64,000 nucleotides of DNA from Muricauda sp. SCSIO 64092 (lineage in GTDB: Bacteria > Bacteroidota > Bacteroidia > Flavobacteriales > Flavobacteriaceae). Location of the stretch: NCBI RefSeq assembly GCF_023016285.1, contig NZ_CP095413.1, positions 5,470,501-5,534,500 on the forward strand, given 5' to 3'. Position numbers and translations under genes: made by a program. Below the pieces are notes generated by a model. That model saw only the letters and a program-made list of their open reading frames with translations, searched no databases and had not been told where the DNA came from. Below, piece after piece: positions 44,041-53,907 of this stretch (the first letter of the stretch is position 1; the number at the start of each line of letters is the position of its first letter).

Positions 44041-45513
44041 TCACTTTATGGAAGGGTGACCTTTCGCTTTTCCCCATACTTTTATGAAATTTAAATCAGC
44101 ATAATATGCGTTTAGCGTTCTAATTTTCTTGTCCTTCAAAAAGTTTGGTATGATTTCATCGACAACCACCCCAGCCCACATAGCTTGCTCGTGACCTGCA
44201 TTTTCAACCTTCACGTGAATTGCCTCGCTGAAACCCATCATGGTTTCCTCCACTTGTTCAATAGGGGTGCGGCAATCCAGTTCGCCGGTAATGAACAAAG
44301 TGGGAATATCGGTTAACAATGGTTTTGAGGGTTCAAAAGAAAGTGTATTGGACACCCAATGGTCTTTTGCAGCGGAAAAGGGGAAATTCACAACATTTCC
44401 AAAAATACTTTGTTGGGCTTCTTTTTTTATTTGTGACCACCTCAACTCACTTACACCGGAGGCCAATTGTTGATTTATTCCGTTCCCGGGTAAGGCAATT
44501 GCGTATGCAATCCTTTTTTGAACAAACCATGTAAACATGGAATAATCTCCTTTCCATATTGTGTATAAAAGTCTTGGTATGACGGGGATATCAGTATAAT
44601 CATCAATATCCAACCTTAGAATCAAAGCAAGACCAAATGCTCCAATCTTTAAGTCCATGTTTTCAGCGGTCAGAGGGTTCTGTACATTAATTGTAACCGG
44701 ATTTTTCTCCAATTTTCCCATAACCTTATGAACAAGCGCTGTAAAATCAGGAATGTCTTTTTTTAATTCTGCTTCCAAAGCAATCATCCGGGCCAATCTT
44801 TCAATGTGCGATTCAAGATAACGAGGATAATTAAAGGATTGATTAGGTGCATCTGCCCCAACTAAAATAGCTTTTGTTACCCTTTCAGGGAATAGCTTCA
44901 TGACAGACATTCCAATATGTGACCCAAAACTGAATCCAAAGATTGAATATTGTTCCATACCCAAAGCGGTCATTAGATCATTGACATCCTTGGCATATTC
45001 TTCAATGGTGTAACCCGTGACATCGCCCCCTCTTTCTCTAAAAGTTTTTAGTGATTTTTTGGCCATGGTTCCGTAATGAAGATTGGCTGCCGCTTCGGTA
45101 ACGAAAAAGTCTTTTGGGAATGCTCCGGTCCAAACATACATAAGGGATTCATCATCAATCCCGCGTCTATCGACAAATATTAAATCTGTGACCTCTAAAA
45201 GCCCTAACCAATCTGTTAAATCCTCCGGACTTTTTGCTTGCCAGGTACTGCTACCATCCCCGCCTTCCAGATAGACCGTTGGTGCGCTATGGTTCCCGGA
45301 AATACTTTTTAGCCATGTGTACTTGACTTTTATCTTCCTACTGTTTGGATTTTGTCTTTTTTCAAGAACTTGTAAATAACCAACCTCTCCTTTAATGACC
45401 TGTTGTGTTGTGGTTCTAAACAATTTTTGTTGAACATCGACTAATTTAATCTGTCCAGAAACACAAAAGCTAAAAACCAATATGGTAATAATTGTAAAAA
45501 CCGTTTTTTCCAT
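44041..45513 (-). CDS. Secreted alpha/beta hydrolase (proline-aminopeptidase/TAP-like)
   Basis: 490 aa with a signal peptide (MEKTVFTIITILVFSFCVSG). The alpha/beta-hydrolase nucleophile elbow is GFSFGS (Ser195), the Asp is likely in LFITGELDCRTP, and the His is in NAGHEQAMWAG. DLIFVDRRGIDDES resembles the tripeptidyl/prolyl aminopeptidase group. Substrate unknown. It is more AT-rich than the core neighbours and lies with an AraC-type regulator gene between two copies of the tRNA-Ser 3' flank, suggesting acquisition. Confidence 0.85.
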   Translation of the reverse strand: MEKTVFTIITILVFSFCVSGQIKLVDVQQKLFRTTTQQVIKGEVGYLQVLEKRQNPNSRKIKVKYTWLKSISGNHSAPTVYLEGGDGSSTWQAKSPEDLTDWLGLLEVTDLIFVDRRGIDDESLMYVWTGAFPKDFFVTEAAANLHYGTMAKKSLKTFRERGGDVTGYTIEEYAKDVNDLMTALGMEQYSIFGFSFGSHIGMSVMKLFPERVTKAILVGADAPNQSFNYPRYLESHIERLARMIALEAELKKDIPDFTALVHKVMGKLEKNPVTINVQNPLTAENMDLKIGAFGLALILRLDIDDYTDIPVIPRLLYTIWKGDYSMFTWFVQKRIAYAIALPGNGINQQLASGVSELRWSQIKKEAQQSIFGNVVNFPFSAAKDHWVSNTLSFEPSKPLLTDIPTLFITGELDCRTPIEQVEETMMGFSEAIHVKVENAGHEQAMWAGVVVDEIIPNFLKDKKIRTLNAYYADLNFIKVWGKAKGHPSIK

Positions 45514-45594
45514 GTCTTTGAATTTTTTCGCAAAAATGTGGTCGTTTGCAAAAGCAGAAAAATTCAGAATGTCTCAAATGGCCATTTGAGACTT

Positions 45595-46701
45595 TTAGAC
45601 CTTCGATTTTAGATATTCCGATGGAGTCATGCCCGTTTCTTTTTTAAAGACTCGGTAAAAAGAGGCTTTTGAACTAAAACCCACCTCTTGACCCAATCCA
45701 AGAATTGAATACTTTTTACTTTTTGGATCCAAGGTCAATCTCTTAAAGGCCTCAATACGATTTTTATTTATCAAATCATTAAAATTGATCTTGAGTGTTT
45801 TGTTTATGGTAGTAGAAAGTGTGTTAATTGGCCAGCCAAGGTGCCCTGCCAACTTTGCTAGCGTTAGGTTTGGGTCTTTATAGAGTTCTTGTCCTTGTAG
45901 CGCATGGAGGATTTCATTCTTCTTTTCATTCAGCTCATTAACGGAAAAACTGAATTTTCCAATTTTGTCCATGTACTTTCCAATAACGCCCATATGTCTT
46001 GTTAAATACAAATACCCCAATAAATAAATCCAAAAGGCCATTATGGCACCAAGTGACTTGTAAAGCCATGCAGAGTTTTCGTCCAATTGATTTATGAATA
46101 TCAACCCTATGGGAATAGCTATCATCAGAAAACCAATTAACAGCACCCAGGATGTCATTAACAAATGAAGCCACCTCTTTACGTCGTTAAATTCTTGCAA
46201 TACGGGCTTGGCATCAATTGATTCTTTGTACATCAGATATGTATAAATACCCAAATGGACTATTACTAAAAAAAATATCCATAAAGCAAAGGTTTGTATT
46301 AGGACAATATTTTCATATGCCCAATCCATATTTGCTCTGATAAACAAAAAAGAAAGCACAAATAAAACAACATCTAAAAAGAAAGAAGGCAAAAAGTGGA
46401 GAATGTCCGTTTTTTTAAATTTTCGCAAAGGGTCTTTGAGATAAACAATGTGTAAGTGTGCCAATGGCCCATAGGCAAAACTGAACTCCATAGGAATGGG
46501 AAATCTGGCATTGAACGCGTGAATTGATTCTTCAAGTACCAAATGCAACAAAGACAGGGAAACTAAGAAAACCAGGATAGCAAAGCAGGTGTGTGGTCTT
46601 TTTTTAGGCCTTTTAAAAAAAATGATAAATGACAAAACAATACCTTGAATTACTGCAAGTAAAAAATAGAAGTTAGATGTGTTCAGCGAAGTATCTATCA
46701 T
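45595..46701 (-). CDS. Membrane-anchored AraC-family regulator (7TM-type)
   Basis: 368 aa. The N-terminal half has about seven hydrophobic helices (residues 10-235). The C-terminal 100 residues are an AraC-type double HTH: LTLAKLAGHLGWPINTLSTT and YSILGLGQEVGFSSKASFYRVFKKETGMTPSEYL. This membrane-sensor/HTH architecture is frequent in Bacteroidota. It is 81 nt upstream of the hydrolase gene on the same strand and probably regulates it. The signal sensed is unknown. Confidence 0.87.
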   Translation of the reverse strand: MIDTSLNTSNFYFLLAVIQGIVLSFIIFFKRPKKRPHTCFAILVFLVSLSLLHLVLEESIHAFNARFPIPMEFSFAYGPLAHLHIVYLKDPLRKFKKTDILHFLPSFFLDVVLFVLSFLFIRANMDWAYENIVLIQTFALWIFFLVIVHLGIYTYLMYKESIDAKPVLQEFNDVKRWLHLLMTSWVLLIGFLMIAIPIGLIFINQLDENSAWLYKSLGAIMAFWIYLLGYLYLTRHMGVIGKYMDKIGKFSFSVNELNEKKNEILHALQGQELYKDPNLTLAKLAGHLGWPINTLSTTINKTLKINFNDLINKNRIEAFKRLTLDPKSKKYSILGLGQEVGFSSKASFYRVFKKETGMTPSEYLKSKV

Positions 46702-47042
46702 GGATTCTGTTCTCCATAAACTGTCGTAAAAGAACGGGAGGCAGTTTTAGATAAAATTACGGAGTTTTTCTATTTCAAATAAAATCAATGCAAAGGGTAT
46801 TCTAAAAACTGCAAATACTTTGACGACAAACTTAAACCATGATAAATCCGATATCATTAAAAGTCACATTCAACCAACGATTTAAAGAATCCTTCACTAA
46901 AGTTTTACGAATATTGCTCTGACTTGTTATCGAATTGTAGTTCAAAAGGGTAGTATTGCCAAAGCTTGGTTAAAAAGTTGTAATCTTCAATCCCGTCCTT
47001 GGAAAAGACCAAAAAACATGCTGTTTTCAAAATTCGAAAGGA

Positions 47043-47310
47043 CCCTCTTCCTCCGCAAGAGCAATAGGAAAGCCCCTGTTTTAGGGGCTTTTTTTGTGGT
47101 ATTTTAGGATCCCATACGCTACCAAACTATTTTGATGCGTGGAAACATCCGGGTTGCAATTAAAACAGCGCTTTGGAAATAGGTTTGCCGGACTTTGCAT
47201 GCACGCCATCCCATAAAGGGTGAATCAACGAAACCACCAAATGAGACCAAGAATGGGACATTCGAATAAAATGTTCATCTTTTTGTGAATAGTCTTGTAA
47301 AAAGGCACTT
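47043..47310 (+). repeat. Diverged direct repeat, right copy (tRNA-Ser 3' fragment, terminator and flank)
   Basis: Begins CCCTCTTCCTCCGC, identical to the tRNA-Ser 3' end, then an orphan terminator (AAAGCCCCT / AGGGGCTTT, 47069-47091) followed by TTTTT. No gene precedes this terminator on the plus strand. Homology to 43732-43985 continues for about 230 bp. The surrounding gap 46702-47416 (715 bp) contains no credible ORF. Confidence 0.75.
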
Positions 47311-47416
47311 CTGGGGAACCGTACTTGGTTTCATTATTTTGATTTCTTTAAATCAAGCGATATGGGCAAAACAAAACCTTTAATGATCCAATAGAGGTTT
47401 GATATCGGAGTAAAAT

Positions 47417-47635
47417 TTAATTTCCTTCTATGGGTTGTGCCTTAAAACCTATTTTACCTAAAGTCTCAATCACCTCTTTTTTACTTGCACTATTGCTCTC
47501 AACGGTCAATATCTTATCTGGATTTTCCGTGTTCACTTCCCAATTTTCAATACCTTCTTGTTTGTCCAAGAATGGGGTTACTTTTGAGACGCAACCGCTA
47601 CAATTGATATTTGTTTTGAATTTCATTTTTTCCAT
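47417..47635 (-). CDS. CopZ-like heavy-metal-associated (HMA) domain protein
   Basis: 72 aa, a single ferredoxin-like HMA domain with the metal-binding CxxC in INCSGCVSKVTPFL (Cys13/Cys16 by count). It contains the usual ILTVESNSASKKEVIETLGKIGF second half. Probably a cytosolic copper chaperone that hands Cu(I) to the adjacent CopA, whose gene lies 22 nt upstream on the same strand. The first residue pair MEK-MK offers two ATG starts. Confidence 0.9.
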   Translation of the reverse strand: MEKMKFKTNINCSGCVSKVTPFLDKQEGIENWEVNTENPDKILTVESNSASKKEVIETLGKIGFKAQPIEGN

Positions 47636-47657
47636 CGTTCTATTTTTAAGGATTATT

Positions 47658-49946
47658 TTAAATTTTTGTTTGTTTGAGCCGTAAACTGTTCAACACTACG
47701 GATACACTACTAAAGGCCATTGCCGCACCCGCTATCATTGGATCCAACAAGAATTCGTTTATAGGATATAAAACACCTGCGGCGATAGGGATACCTATGA
47801 TATTATAGATAAATGCCCAGAATAGGTTTTGCCTGATGCCCATAACGGTTTTTTGGGATAATTTTAGTGCCTTAGGTATGGATTGTAGGTCTGAGGTAAT
47901 CAAGGTCATCTTTGCCACATCCATCGCAATGTCCGACCCTTTGCCCATCGCAATACTTACATCGGCCTGTGCAAGCGCGTGGGAATCGTTTATACCATCA
48001 CCTACCATCGCAACCACCTTACTTTGTTCTTGTAGTTTCTCGACAAAATCCGCTTTATCCGACGGCATCACTTCAGCTTTATAATCGGTAATACCTACTT
48101 GGGCTGCGACCGCTTTTGCCGTGTCTTCGTTATCGCCAGTGAGCATGAACACTTCTATACCTCGCTGTTGTAGTGTGGCAATCGCTTTTTTTGAGGTTTC
48201 CTTTACTTCATCTGCTATGGCAAGTATTCCAAGAACACGTTTGGTATCGGAGAAGAACACCACTGTTTTGGCTTCTTTTTGCCATTGTTGTGCCTGCTTC
48301 AAATGCTCGCTATGCAACTCAATATTGTTGGCTTCCAATAGTCTTTTGTTGCCCATGAAGTATTGTCCTGCAACTTTGGCATCGCTCAACACAGGTTTTG
48401 CGCCGTGCCTGCCGATAGACCGGAAAGCGGAAACTCCTTGTCCGGTGATACTTTCAAAATCGGAAACTTCAATGGGCTTAACACCTTCTTCTTTTAAATG
48501 GTCGATTACAGCGGTTGCCAGTGGATGTTCGGATTGTTGCTCCATAGCCAATAGAATCCCTTTTGGTTCGGGCTTTTCGTCTATCCAAAGCGTATCGGTA
48601 ATCACGGGTTTGCCTTTGGTAATCGTACCCGTTTTGTCCAGGATAATCGCATTTACTTTATGGCCCAATTCAAGGCTTTCGGCATCTTTTATAAGTATGT
48701 TGTTATCTGCCCCTTTACCAATACCCACCATAATGGCCGTTGGTGTGGCAAGACCCAATGCGCACGGACAAGCGATGACCAAGACGGCTACCGAAGTAAG
48801 CAGGGCATGGGTAAAGGCATTGTCGCCGCCCAATGTCATCCATACAATAAATGTGACAATGGAAATACCGATAACGATAGGCACGAATACACCTGCGATT
48901 TTATCCACGAGTTTTTGAACGGGTGCCTTACTGCCCTGGGCCTCTTGCACCATTTTGATGATTTGGGCAAGTAAGGTCTCACCGCCCACTTTTTTTGCAG
49001 TGAATTGAAAGCTTCCTTTTTGGTTGATGGTCCCTGCAAATACTTCATCGCCCTTTTCTTTTGATACGGGAATGGGTTCACCGGATATCATACTCTCATC
49101 TACATAGGAATTCCCCTTGCTCACCTCACCATCAACTGGAATTTTTTCACCAGAGCGTACCAGCACGGTATTACCTATCTGAACCGAGGAAATTGGAATT
49201 TCCCTTTCAGTTCCATTTTCGATGACCATCAGGGTTTTAGGTTGCAATCCCATCAGTTTTTTTATGGCCGAAGAGGTATTGGATTTGGCCTTTTCCTCCA
49301 GCAGCTTTCCTAAAGAAATAAAGGTGATGATTACCGTTGCGGCCTCGTAGTAGACGTGAGGATGCACACCACGAGCATGCCAGAAATCCGCAAAAAATGT
49401 ATTGAATACACTGAAAATGAATGCAACACCCGTACTAAGGGCTACCAACGTATCCATATTGGCCTTGCCATATCGTGCCTGCTTAAAGGCATTGCTATAG
49501 AAGCTACGCCCGAACCAGAATAAAATAGGAATGGCCAGCACGAGTGAGATGTAATGGCCGGGCACCCAATCCATAAAGAACATCCCCAAAATAAAAACGG
49601 GTAATGTGAGTAGGGCAGACCAGATAGTACGCCATTTGATGTCCTCATAATGCTTTCTTGAAAGTGCCTCTTGTGCTTCGGCAGGATCCTCGGCATCAAT
49701 GATAATGTCATAGCCAACCTGCCGCAAGACGTTTTGCAGCTGTTCTTCCGTGGTGGTTTCATCGTAATCCACTAACACGGAATTACTGGCAAAATTCACC
49801 TGGGCATTATTTACGCCATCGGTATGTGATAAAATACTCTCTACACTACCAGCACAAGCGGCACAAGTCATTCCCGTAACCGGGAAAGTTTTTTTGATAC
49901 CGCTTTTTTCGGTTTTTGATTTCTCAAGCACATTTACATGTTCCAT
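47658..49946 (-). CDS. copA: Cu(I)-exporting P1B-type ATPase
   Basis: 762 aa. One N-terminal HMA domain with [11 protein letters not shown] (residues about 24-34) precedes eight membrane helices with the Cu(I) motif [13 protein letters not shown]. The phosphorylation site is [11 protein letters not shown], the ATP-binding domain has the SEHPLA histidine motif, and the hinge is [20 protein letters not shown]. It expels cytosolic Cu(I) into the periplasm, where the adjacent Cus-type system can take over. Length and motif set are standard. Confidence 0.96.
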   Translation of the reverse strand: MEHVNVLEKSKTEKSGIKKTFPVTGMTCAACAGSVESILSHTDGVNNAQVNFASNSVLVDYDETTTEEQLQNVLRQVGYDIIIDAEDPAEAQEALSRKHYEDIKWRTIWSALLTLPVFILGMFFMDWVPGHYISLVLAIPILFWFGRSFYSNAFKQARYGKANMDTLVALSTGVAFIFSVFNTFFADFWHARGVHPHVYYEAATVIITFISLGKLLEEKAKSNTSSAIKKLMGLQPKTLMVIENGTEREIPISSVQIGNTVLVRSGEKIPVDGEVSKGNSYVDESMISGEPIPVSKEKGDEVFAGTINQKGSFQFTAKKVGGETLLAQIIKMVQEAQGSKAPVQKLVDKIAGVFVPIVIGISIVTFIVWMTLGGDNAFTHALLTSVAVLVIACPCALGLATPTAIMVGIGKGADNNILIKDAESLELGHKVNAIILDKTGTITKGKPVITDTLWIDEKPEPKGILLAMEQQSEHPLATAVIDHLKEEGVKPIEVSDFESITGQGVSAFRSIGRHGAKPVLSDAKVAGQYFMGNKRLLEANNIELHSEHLKQAQQWQKEAKTVVFFSDTKRVLGILAIADEVKETSKKAIATLQQRGIEVFMLTGDNEDTAKAVAAQVGITDYKAEVMPSDKADFVEKLQEQSKVVAMVGDGINDSHALAQADVSIAMGKGSDIAMDVAKMTLITSDLQSIPKALKLSQKTVMGIRQNLFWAFIYNIIGIPIAAGVLYPINEFLLDPMIAGAAMAFSSVSVVLNSLRLKQTKI

Positions 49947-50118
49947 AAATCTTAGTTTTCTGATGCAAATTTCAGAATATGTTAGTGTTAAGGTGTTACA
50001 TTATTTGCTGAAAGAGTTGTAAGATTTACTCGCTAATCGAGATTTATACTCTAAGACTTGCCTCAAAATCAAACATTGGATTCCTATTAATGCTGCGTGG
50101 GCTTATCTCGTAGCACAC

Positions 50119-50682
50119 TTAAATTTCATCAATTGACCTTCTGCTATGCTTTAGACCTTTTTTAAACTGTGTAGGGCTCATACCGGTTACCTTTTTAAAC
50201 TGGTTGCTTAAATAGGCCACACTACTATAGTCCAATAGAAAAGCTATCTCTTTTAAGCTCATTTCATCATATGCCAGTAATTCCTTAATGCGTTCAATTT
50301 TCTGATGAATGATGTACTGCTCAAACGTGATACTCTCTACAGAGGAAAAGAGATTGCCTAAATACTTATAGTCCAGATGCAGTTGGTCGCTTATATAATC
50401 CGACCAGTTAATTTCCAAAGGTTCCCGTGAATGGTGTACCTTCTCAATGACAAGGTTCTTCATTTTTTCAATAAGCTGACTGCGACGGTCATTTACCAGG
50501 GCAAATCCTACTTTTTCCAAACGCTGGTGCATTATTTCTTTCTGTCCCACATCCAAGGCTTTTGGCAATGTTACTTCACCCAGTACAATTTCCCGATAAG
50601 CTATGTCCAGGTCATCCAGTATGTCTCTTACCGCTGTGATACAGCGCGGGCATACCATATTTTTGATGTATATTTTTTTCAT
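50119..50682 (-). CDS. AraC-family regulator with N-terminal HMA-like metal-sensing domain
   Basis: 187 aa. Residues 1-70 look like an HMA domain (KKIYIKNMVCPRCITAVRDI, with Cys11 and Cys14 as CxxC). Residues about 95-182 are a complete AraC DNA-binding domain (YKYLGNLFSSVESITFEQYI, SLKEIAFLLDYSSVAYLSNQFKKVTGMSP). The fusion suggests direct binding of Cu(I) or a similar metal, unlike CueR/CsoR-type regulators. It overlaps the cusB-like gene by 4 nt and precedes copA by 172 nt, so it is transcribed with the system it probably controls. Confidence 0.9.
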   Translation of the reverse strand: MKKIYIKNMVCPRCITAVRDILDDLDIAYREIVLGEVTLPKALDVGQKEIMHQRLEKVGFALVNDRRSQLIEKMKNLVIEKVHHSREPLEINWSDYISDQLHLDYKYLGNLFSSVESITFEQYIIHQKIERIKELLAYDEMSLKEIAFLLDYSSVAYLSNQFKKVTGMSPTQFKKGLKHSRRSIDEI

Positions 50683-52448
50683 TGAATACTATCTATTACA
50701 GAACCACAGGTAAGCATTGCATCACCATAATAGGGATTCCTGATTTCGGTATTGTCACTTAACCAGACCGCACCTTTATTACTATTTGCCATCGGGCACT
50801 TTTGAACGTAGAGTGCACTATCCATATGGGTAAGATTCATTGCTATGGCAACCAGATTTTCGTTGAGAACAACAAAATGGGCGCGTTGGTTTTCCAAATC
50901 ATCGGTGTTTTCTATGGTAACGAGCATCTCGATACTTTTCGCAAGATGGGATTTGAGCATCTTATCAAGGTCTTTCTGTGGAATGGCTTTCATTTTTTCC
51001 GACACCGATTTCGCGAAATCGGAAACCTTACTTGCATCACTCGCTACCAGGGCATCTTTCATTTTAATGTAGGTTGGTAGGGTAGACAGAAATATTGTTT
51101 GAAATGTCTCCGGTAACTTCATTTCCATTGTTGAAGCGTTGTTCGTCTCATTGCCCATATTCGGCATTCCCAAATGCCCTTCGTGACCCGTCATTGTTTT
51201 ACCACCGGATTTGTTCATCATGGACTTTTTGCCTTGTAACTGTGCCGCTGCATCTATGGTGAATGCCCCATTGGTCACAATTTCATCGCCATCTTCTAAT
51301 CCGGACACCACCATAAAAGTGTCGCCGATTCTAGTGCCCAGTATTATTTCCTGCATTTCAAAGACTGGTTCGTTGGGGTTTGTCTTTACGTACACTAATG
51401 AGCGTTCCCCTGTCCACATCACTGCGCTTGCGGGAACACGTAATTGTGCCCCAGCGCTGTTTGATCTGCTTTTTATTTTCCCCGTGACGAACATCCCGGG
51501 CTTAAAAAGTCCTCTATTGTTTTTTAAATCGGCCCGTACTACCACAGTTCTCGTTTGGGTATTTAAAACAGGGTCTACAAATGACACCGTAGCATCAAAT
51601 TCCTTATTAGGATAAGCATTGGTCGTTATTTTGATTTTCTGCCCTTTTCTGAACTCCGATAGCTGGTTCTCGTAGGCATCAAATTCTGCCCAAACGGAAT
51701 TTAGATTACTCATTTTCACAATGGGTTGACCTTGCTTTACATAATCGCCTTCAGAAGCCATTTTTTCAGATACTGTACCGCTGACCGTGGCATATATCGG
51801 GAAGTTCTCATTTACTTTTCCAGATTCTTCGATACTGTTGATTTGGCTTTCCGAAAGTTTCCAAAGTTTTAGTTTATTGCGTACCGCTTTATATAATTCC
51901 GGTTGCGATGTTTTTAGCGAAGCTGCGGTCAACAACTCTTGTTGTGCCGCTACCAAATTAGGCGCGTAAATGGTGGCCAACAATTGTCCCTTTCTTACTT
52001 CCTGACCTTCAAAATTGACATTGAGACGTTCAATCCTGCCATCAAAATAGCTGGCTTGAATAGCGTTTTCTTCCTCGTTCATCTTGATTTTTCCCGAAAG
52101 GGAAATCCTATTGTCGTCATCTGCCGACCCTTTGCCTACTATTGTGGTTTGGATATTGGCCAATGCCATTGCATTCTTGGTCATTTTAATCTCGTTCATT
52201 GCCAGACCATCTGCACCGGATTCCGCGGGTATCAAATCCATTCCACAAATAGGGCAATCGCCTGGTTCGGGCTGCATAATCTGTGGGTGCATCGAGCACG
52301 TCCACATTTGTTCGGCACTTTCGGCTGAATGATCGTGTGTTTCGGATGCGCTGCTCTTGTTTTCGCTATTTGAATTTCCAAATATGAGCCAACCACTGAG
52401 CAGTCCGACAAGAACTGCAATAGCGATGTAAAGAATGTTTTTTTTCAT
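50679..52448 (-). CDS. cusB: CusB-type RND periplasmic adaptor with HMBD and DUF3347 domains
   Basis: 589 aa. After an N-terminal membrane anchor (residues 5-23) comes a heavy-metal-binding domain (WTCSMHPQIMQPEPGDCPIC, then GMDLIP, residues about 49-74). The membrane-fusion-protein hairpin, lipoyl and beta-barrel domains span about 90-410. A C-terminal DUF3347 (residues about 440-585) has CPMANSNKGAVWLSD and IRNPYYGDAMLTCG. It links CusA to CusC. The extra domains may load or buffer copper. It overlaps the HMA-AraC gene by 4 nt and lies 12 nt after the CDF gene. Confidence 0.93.
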   Translation of the reverse strand: MKKNILYIAIAVLVGLLSGWLIFGNSNSENKSSASETHDHSAESAEQMWTCSMHPQIMQPEPGDCPICGMDLIPAESGADGLAMNEIKMTKNAMALANIQTTIVGKGSADDDNRISLSGKIKMNEEENAIQASYFDGRIERLNVNFEGQEVRKGQLLATIYAPNLVAAQQELLTAASLKTSQPELYKAVRNKLKLWKLSESQINSIEESGKVNENFPIYATVSGTVSEKMASEGDYVKQGQPIVKMSNLNSVWAEFDAYENQLSEFRKGQKIKITTNAYPNKEFDATVSFVDPVLNTQTRTVVVRADLKNNRGLFKPGMFVTGKIKSRSNSAGAQLRVPASAVMWTGERSLVYVKTNPNEPVFEMQEIILGTRIGDTFMVVSGLEDGDEIVTNGAFTIDAAAQLQGKKSMMNKSGGKTMTGHEGHLGMPNMGNETNNASTMEMKLPETFQTIFLSTLPTYIKMKDALVASDASKVSDFAKSVSEKMKAIPQKDLDKMLKSHLAKSIEMLVTIENTDDLENQRAHFVVLNENLVAIAMNLTHMDSALYVQKCPMANSNKGAVWLSDNTEIRNPYYGDAMLTCGSVIDSIQ

Positions 52449-52460
52449 AGTATTTTGATT

Positions 52461-53258
52461 TTATTTCCCCAATTTTAAAATGTTGATTGCTCCCCGAATT
52501 ACAACTACGAATACAATTGCCCCAACAACTAAGTCCGGTATTCTTGAATTTGTCCACAGAACCAATAACCCGGCTACAATTATGCCTGAATTTATTATTA
52601 CATCATTTGAAGTGAAAATCATACTAGCTTGCATATGCGCTTCTTTGCTTTTTGATTTTTGTAAGAGATAAAGACAAAAACCATTGGCCATTAAAGCAAG
52701 TATTGAAACTAGTATCATAGTCTTGAAATCAGGAACTTCGGTCGTGCCAATAAATCTTCTGAAGACTTCTACAAAGCCAATCACAGCAAGTATTATTTGA
52801 AAATACCCAGCTATTGTCGCAATTCTTTTTTTACGTAGTAATGAGCCGCCAACAGCAAGGAGGCTAAGTGCATACACAAATGAATCCGCAAGCATATCAA
52901 GGCTGTCCGCTATGAGACCCATAGACCTTGAAATAAGTCCTGTCGCCATTTCAATTGCAAAAAAGGCGAAGTTTATAAGTAGAACGGTCCAGAGTAGATT
53001 TCGCTGATCGGTTACTTGGTCGATGTCGATGATAACTTCTTCCGTTGGTCCAGAATAAATCAGTTCTTCGTTAAATCTTAAATCTGCGATGGCTTCTTGA
53101 ATTTCTCTCAGGTTGCCATTATGGTAAATTGTCAGCTTCCGGTTAGGGATATCAAATGTCAACTTTGAAATCTGACCGACCGAATCCAACTTCATCCGAA
53201 TCATAGCTTCTTCGGAAGGACAGTCCATTTTTGATATTTTAAATATTGATTTATCCAT
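52461..53258 (-). CDS. Cation diffusion facilitator-like transporter with N-terminal HMA-like domain
   Basis: 265 aa. Residues 1-75 form an HMA-like domain carrying MDCPSEEAM, the one-Cys variant (CPSE, not CxxC). Residues 85-262 contain about six helices of the CDF fold, with GLIADSLDMLADSFVY in TM2 and FTSNDVIINSGIIV in TM5. It lacks the usual C-terminal cytoplasmic domain. The TM2/TM5 ligands are Asp-rich and not the zinc-type HxxxD, so metal specificity is uncertain. It lies in the middle of the cus genes, 12 nt before cusB. Confidence 0.85.
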   Translation of the reverse strand: MDKSIFKISKMDCPSEEAMIRMKLDSVGQISKLTFDIPNRKLTIYHNGNLREIQEAIADLRFNEELIYSGPTEEVIIDIDQVTDQRNLLWTVLLINFAFFAIEMATGLISRSMGLIADSLDMLADSFVYALSLLAVGGSLLRKKRIATIAGYFQIILAVIGFVEVFRRFIGTTEVPDFKTMILVSILALMANGFCLYLLQKSKSKEAHMQASMIFTSNDVIINSGIIVAGLLVLWTNSRIPDLVVGAIVFVVVIRGAINILKLGK

Positions 53259-53324
53259 TATGGTTTATTCATATCCAAGACGCCTTATCCTCTAGCATGT
53301 CTTGATTTTTGATGCTTTCCATTT

Positions 53325-53891
53325 CTATTTCCTTATAGTCTCTGTTACCTTACCGCATTTTAACATCCTATCCCCAAAGTAGGGATTGCGAATTTCCTCT
53401 TCGGTCGATAACCAGTAACCACCTTTGTTGTTAAAGGCCATCGGGCAAAATTGTTGATACACCTCACCTGAAGACAAAGACCCTTTGACCAGTTTCCCCA
53501 TCTTTTCCGTTACATCTGAAAATACCGTGCGTTGTACCTCGATATCGTCTGATTCGGAAATCTTAGAAAGCATCTCTTTTGAAGCTGCATCGTCCGTATT
53601 TTCCATTAACATTTTTGCACCGGATCGGGCCTCGTTGACATCGGTATTTACCAATGCGGTCTTTAGATGGATATAGTGCTGAAATTGTTTCCCAATCGTT
53701 TCGTTGGTAAAGGCCAGTTCCATTGTTTGAGCAACTTCATTATTGGAACTTGATTTTGGATTACCTTGTTTAGATTCATTTTTACAGGAAATAAAGCCGG
53801 TAATAACAATAATTAACAGGGTTGTTTTAAATAGCGTTTTGCTCACGTTAAGTTTGTTTGTTTTAAGGTATTCTTGAATCTTTGATTTCAT
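53325..53891 (-). CDS. DUF3347 lipoprotein
   Basis: 188 aa. A basic N-terminus and hydrophobic stretch end in a lipobox (ITGFISC, Cys36 by count). A DUF3347 domain with FCPMAFNNKGGYWLS and EEIRNPYFGDRMLKCGKV follows. The same Cys/Met-containing block ends the CusB-like protein, so the two share a domain. DUF3347 is common beside metal-efflux genes in Bacteroidota and the Cys-Met pattern suggests periplasmic Cu(I) binding; this is inference. It is 16 nt after the cusC gene. Confidence 0.87.
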   Translation of the reverse strand: MKSKIQEYLKTNKLNVSKTLFKTTLLIIVITGFISCKNESKQGNPKSSSNNEVAQTMELAFTNETIGKQFQHYIHLKTALVNTDVNEARSGAKMLMENTDDAASKEMLSKISESDDIEVQRTVFSDVTEKMGKLVKGSLSSGEVYQQFCPMAFNNKGGYWLSTEEEIRNPYFGDRMLKCGKVTETIRK

Positions 53892-53907
53892 AGTTATGAT
53901 TTTTAGA

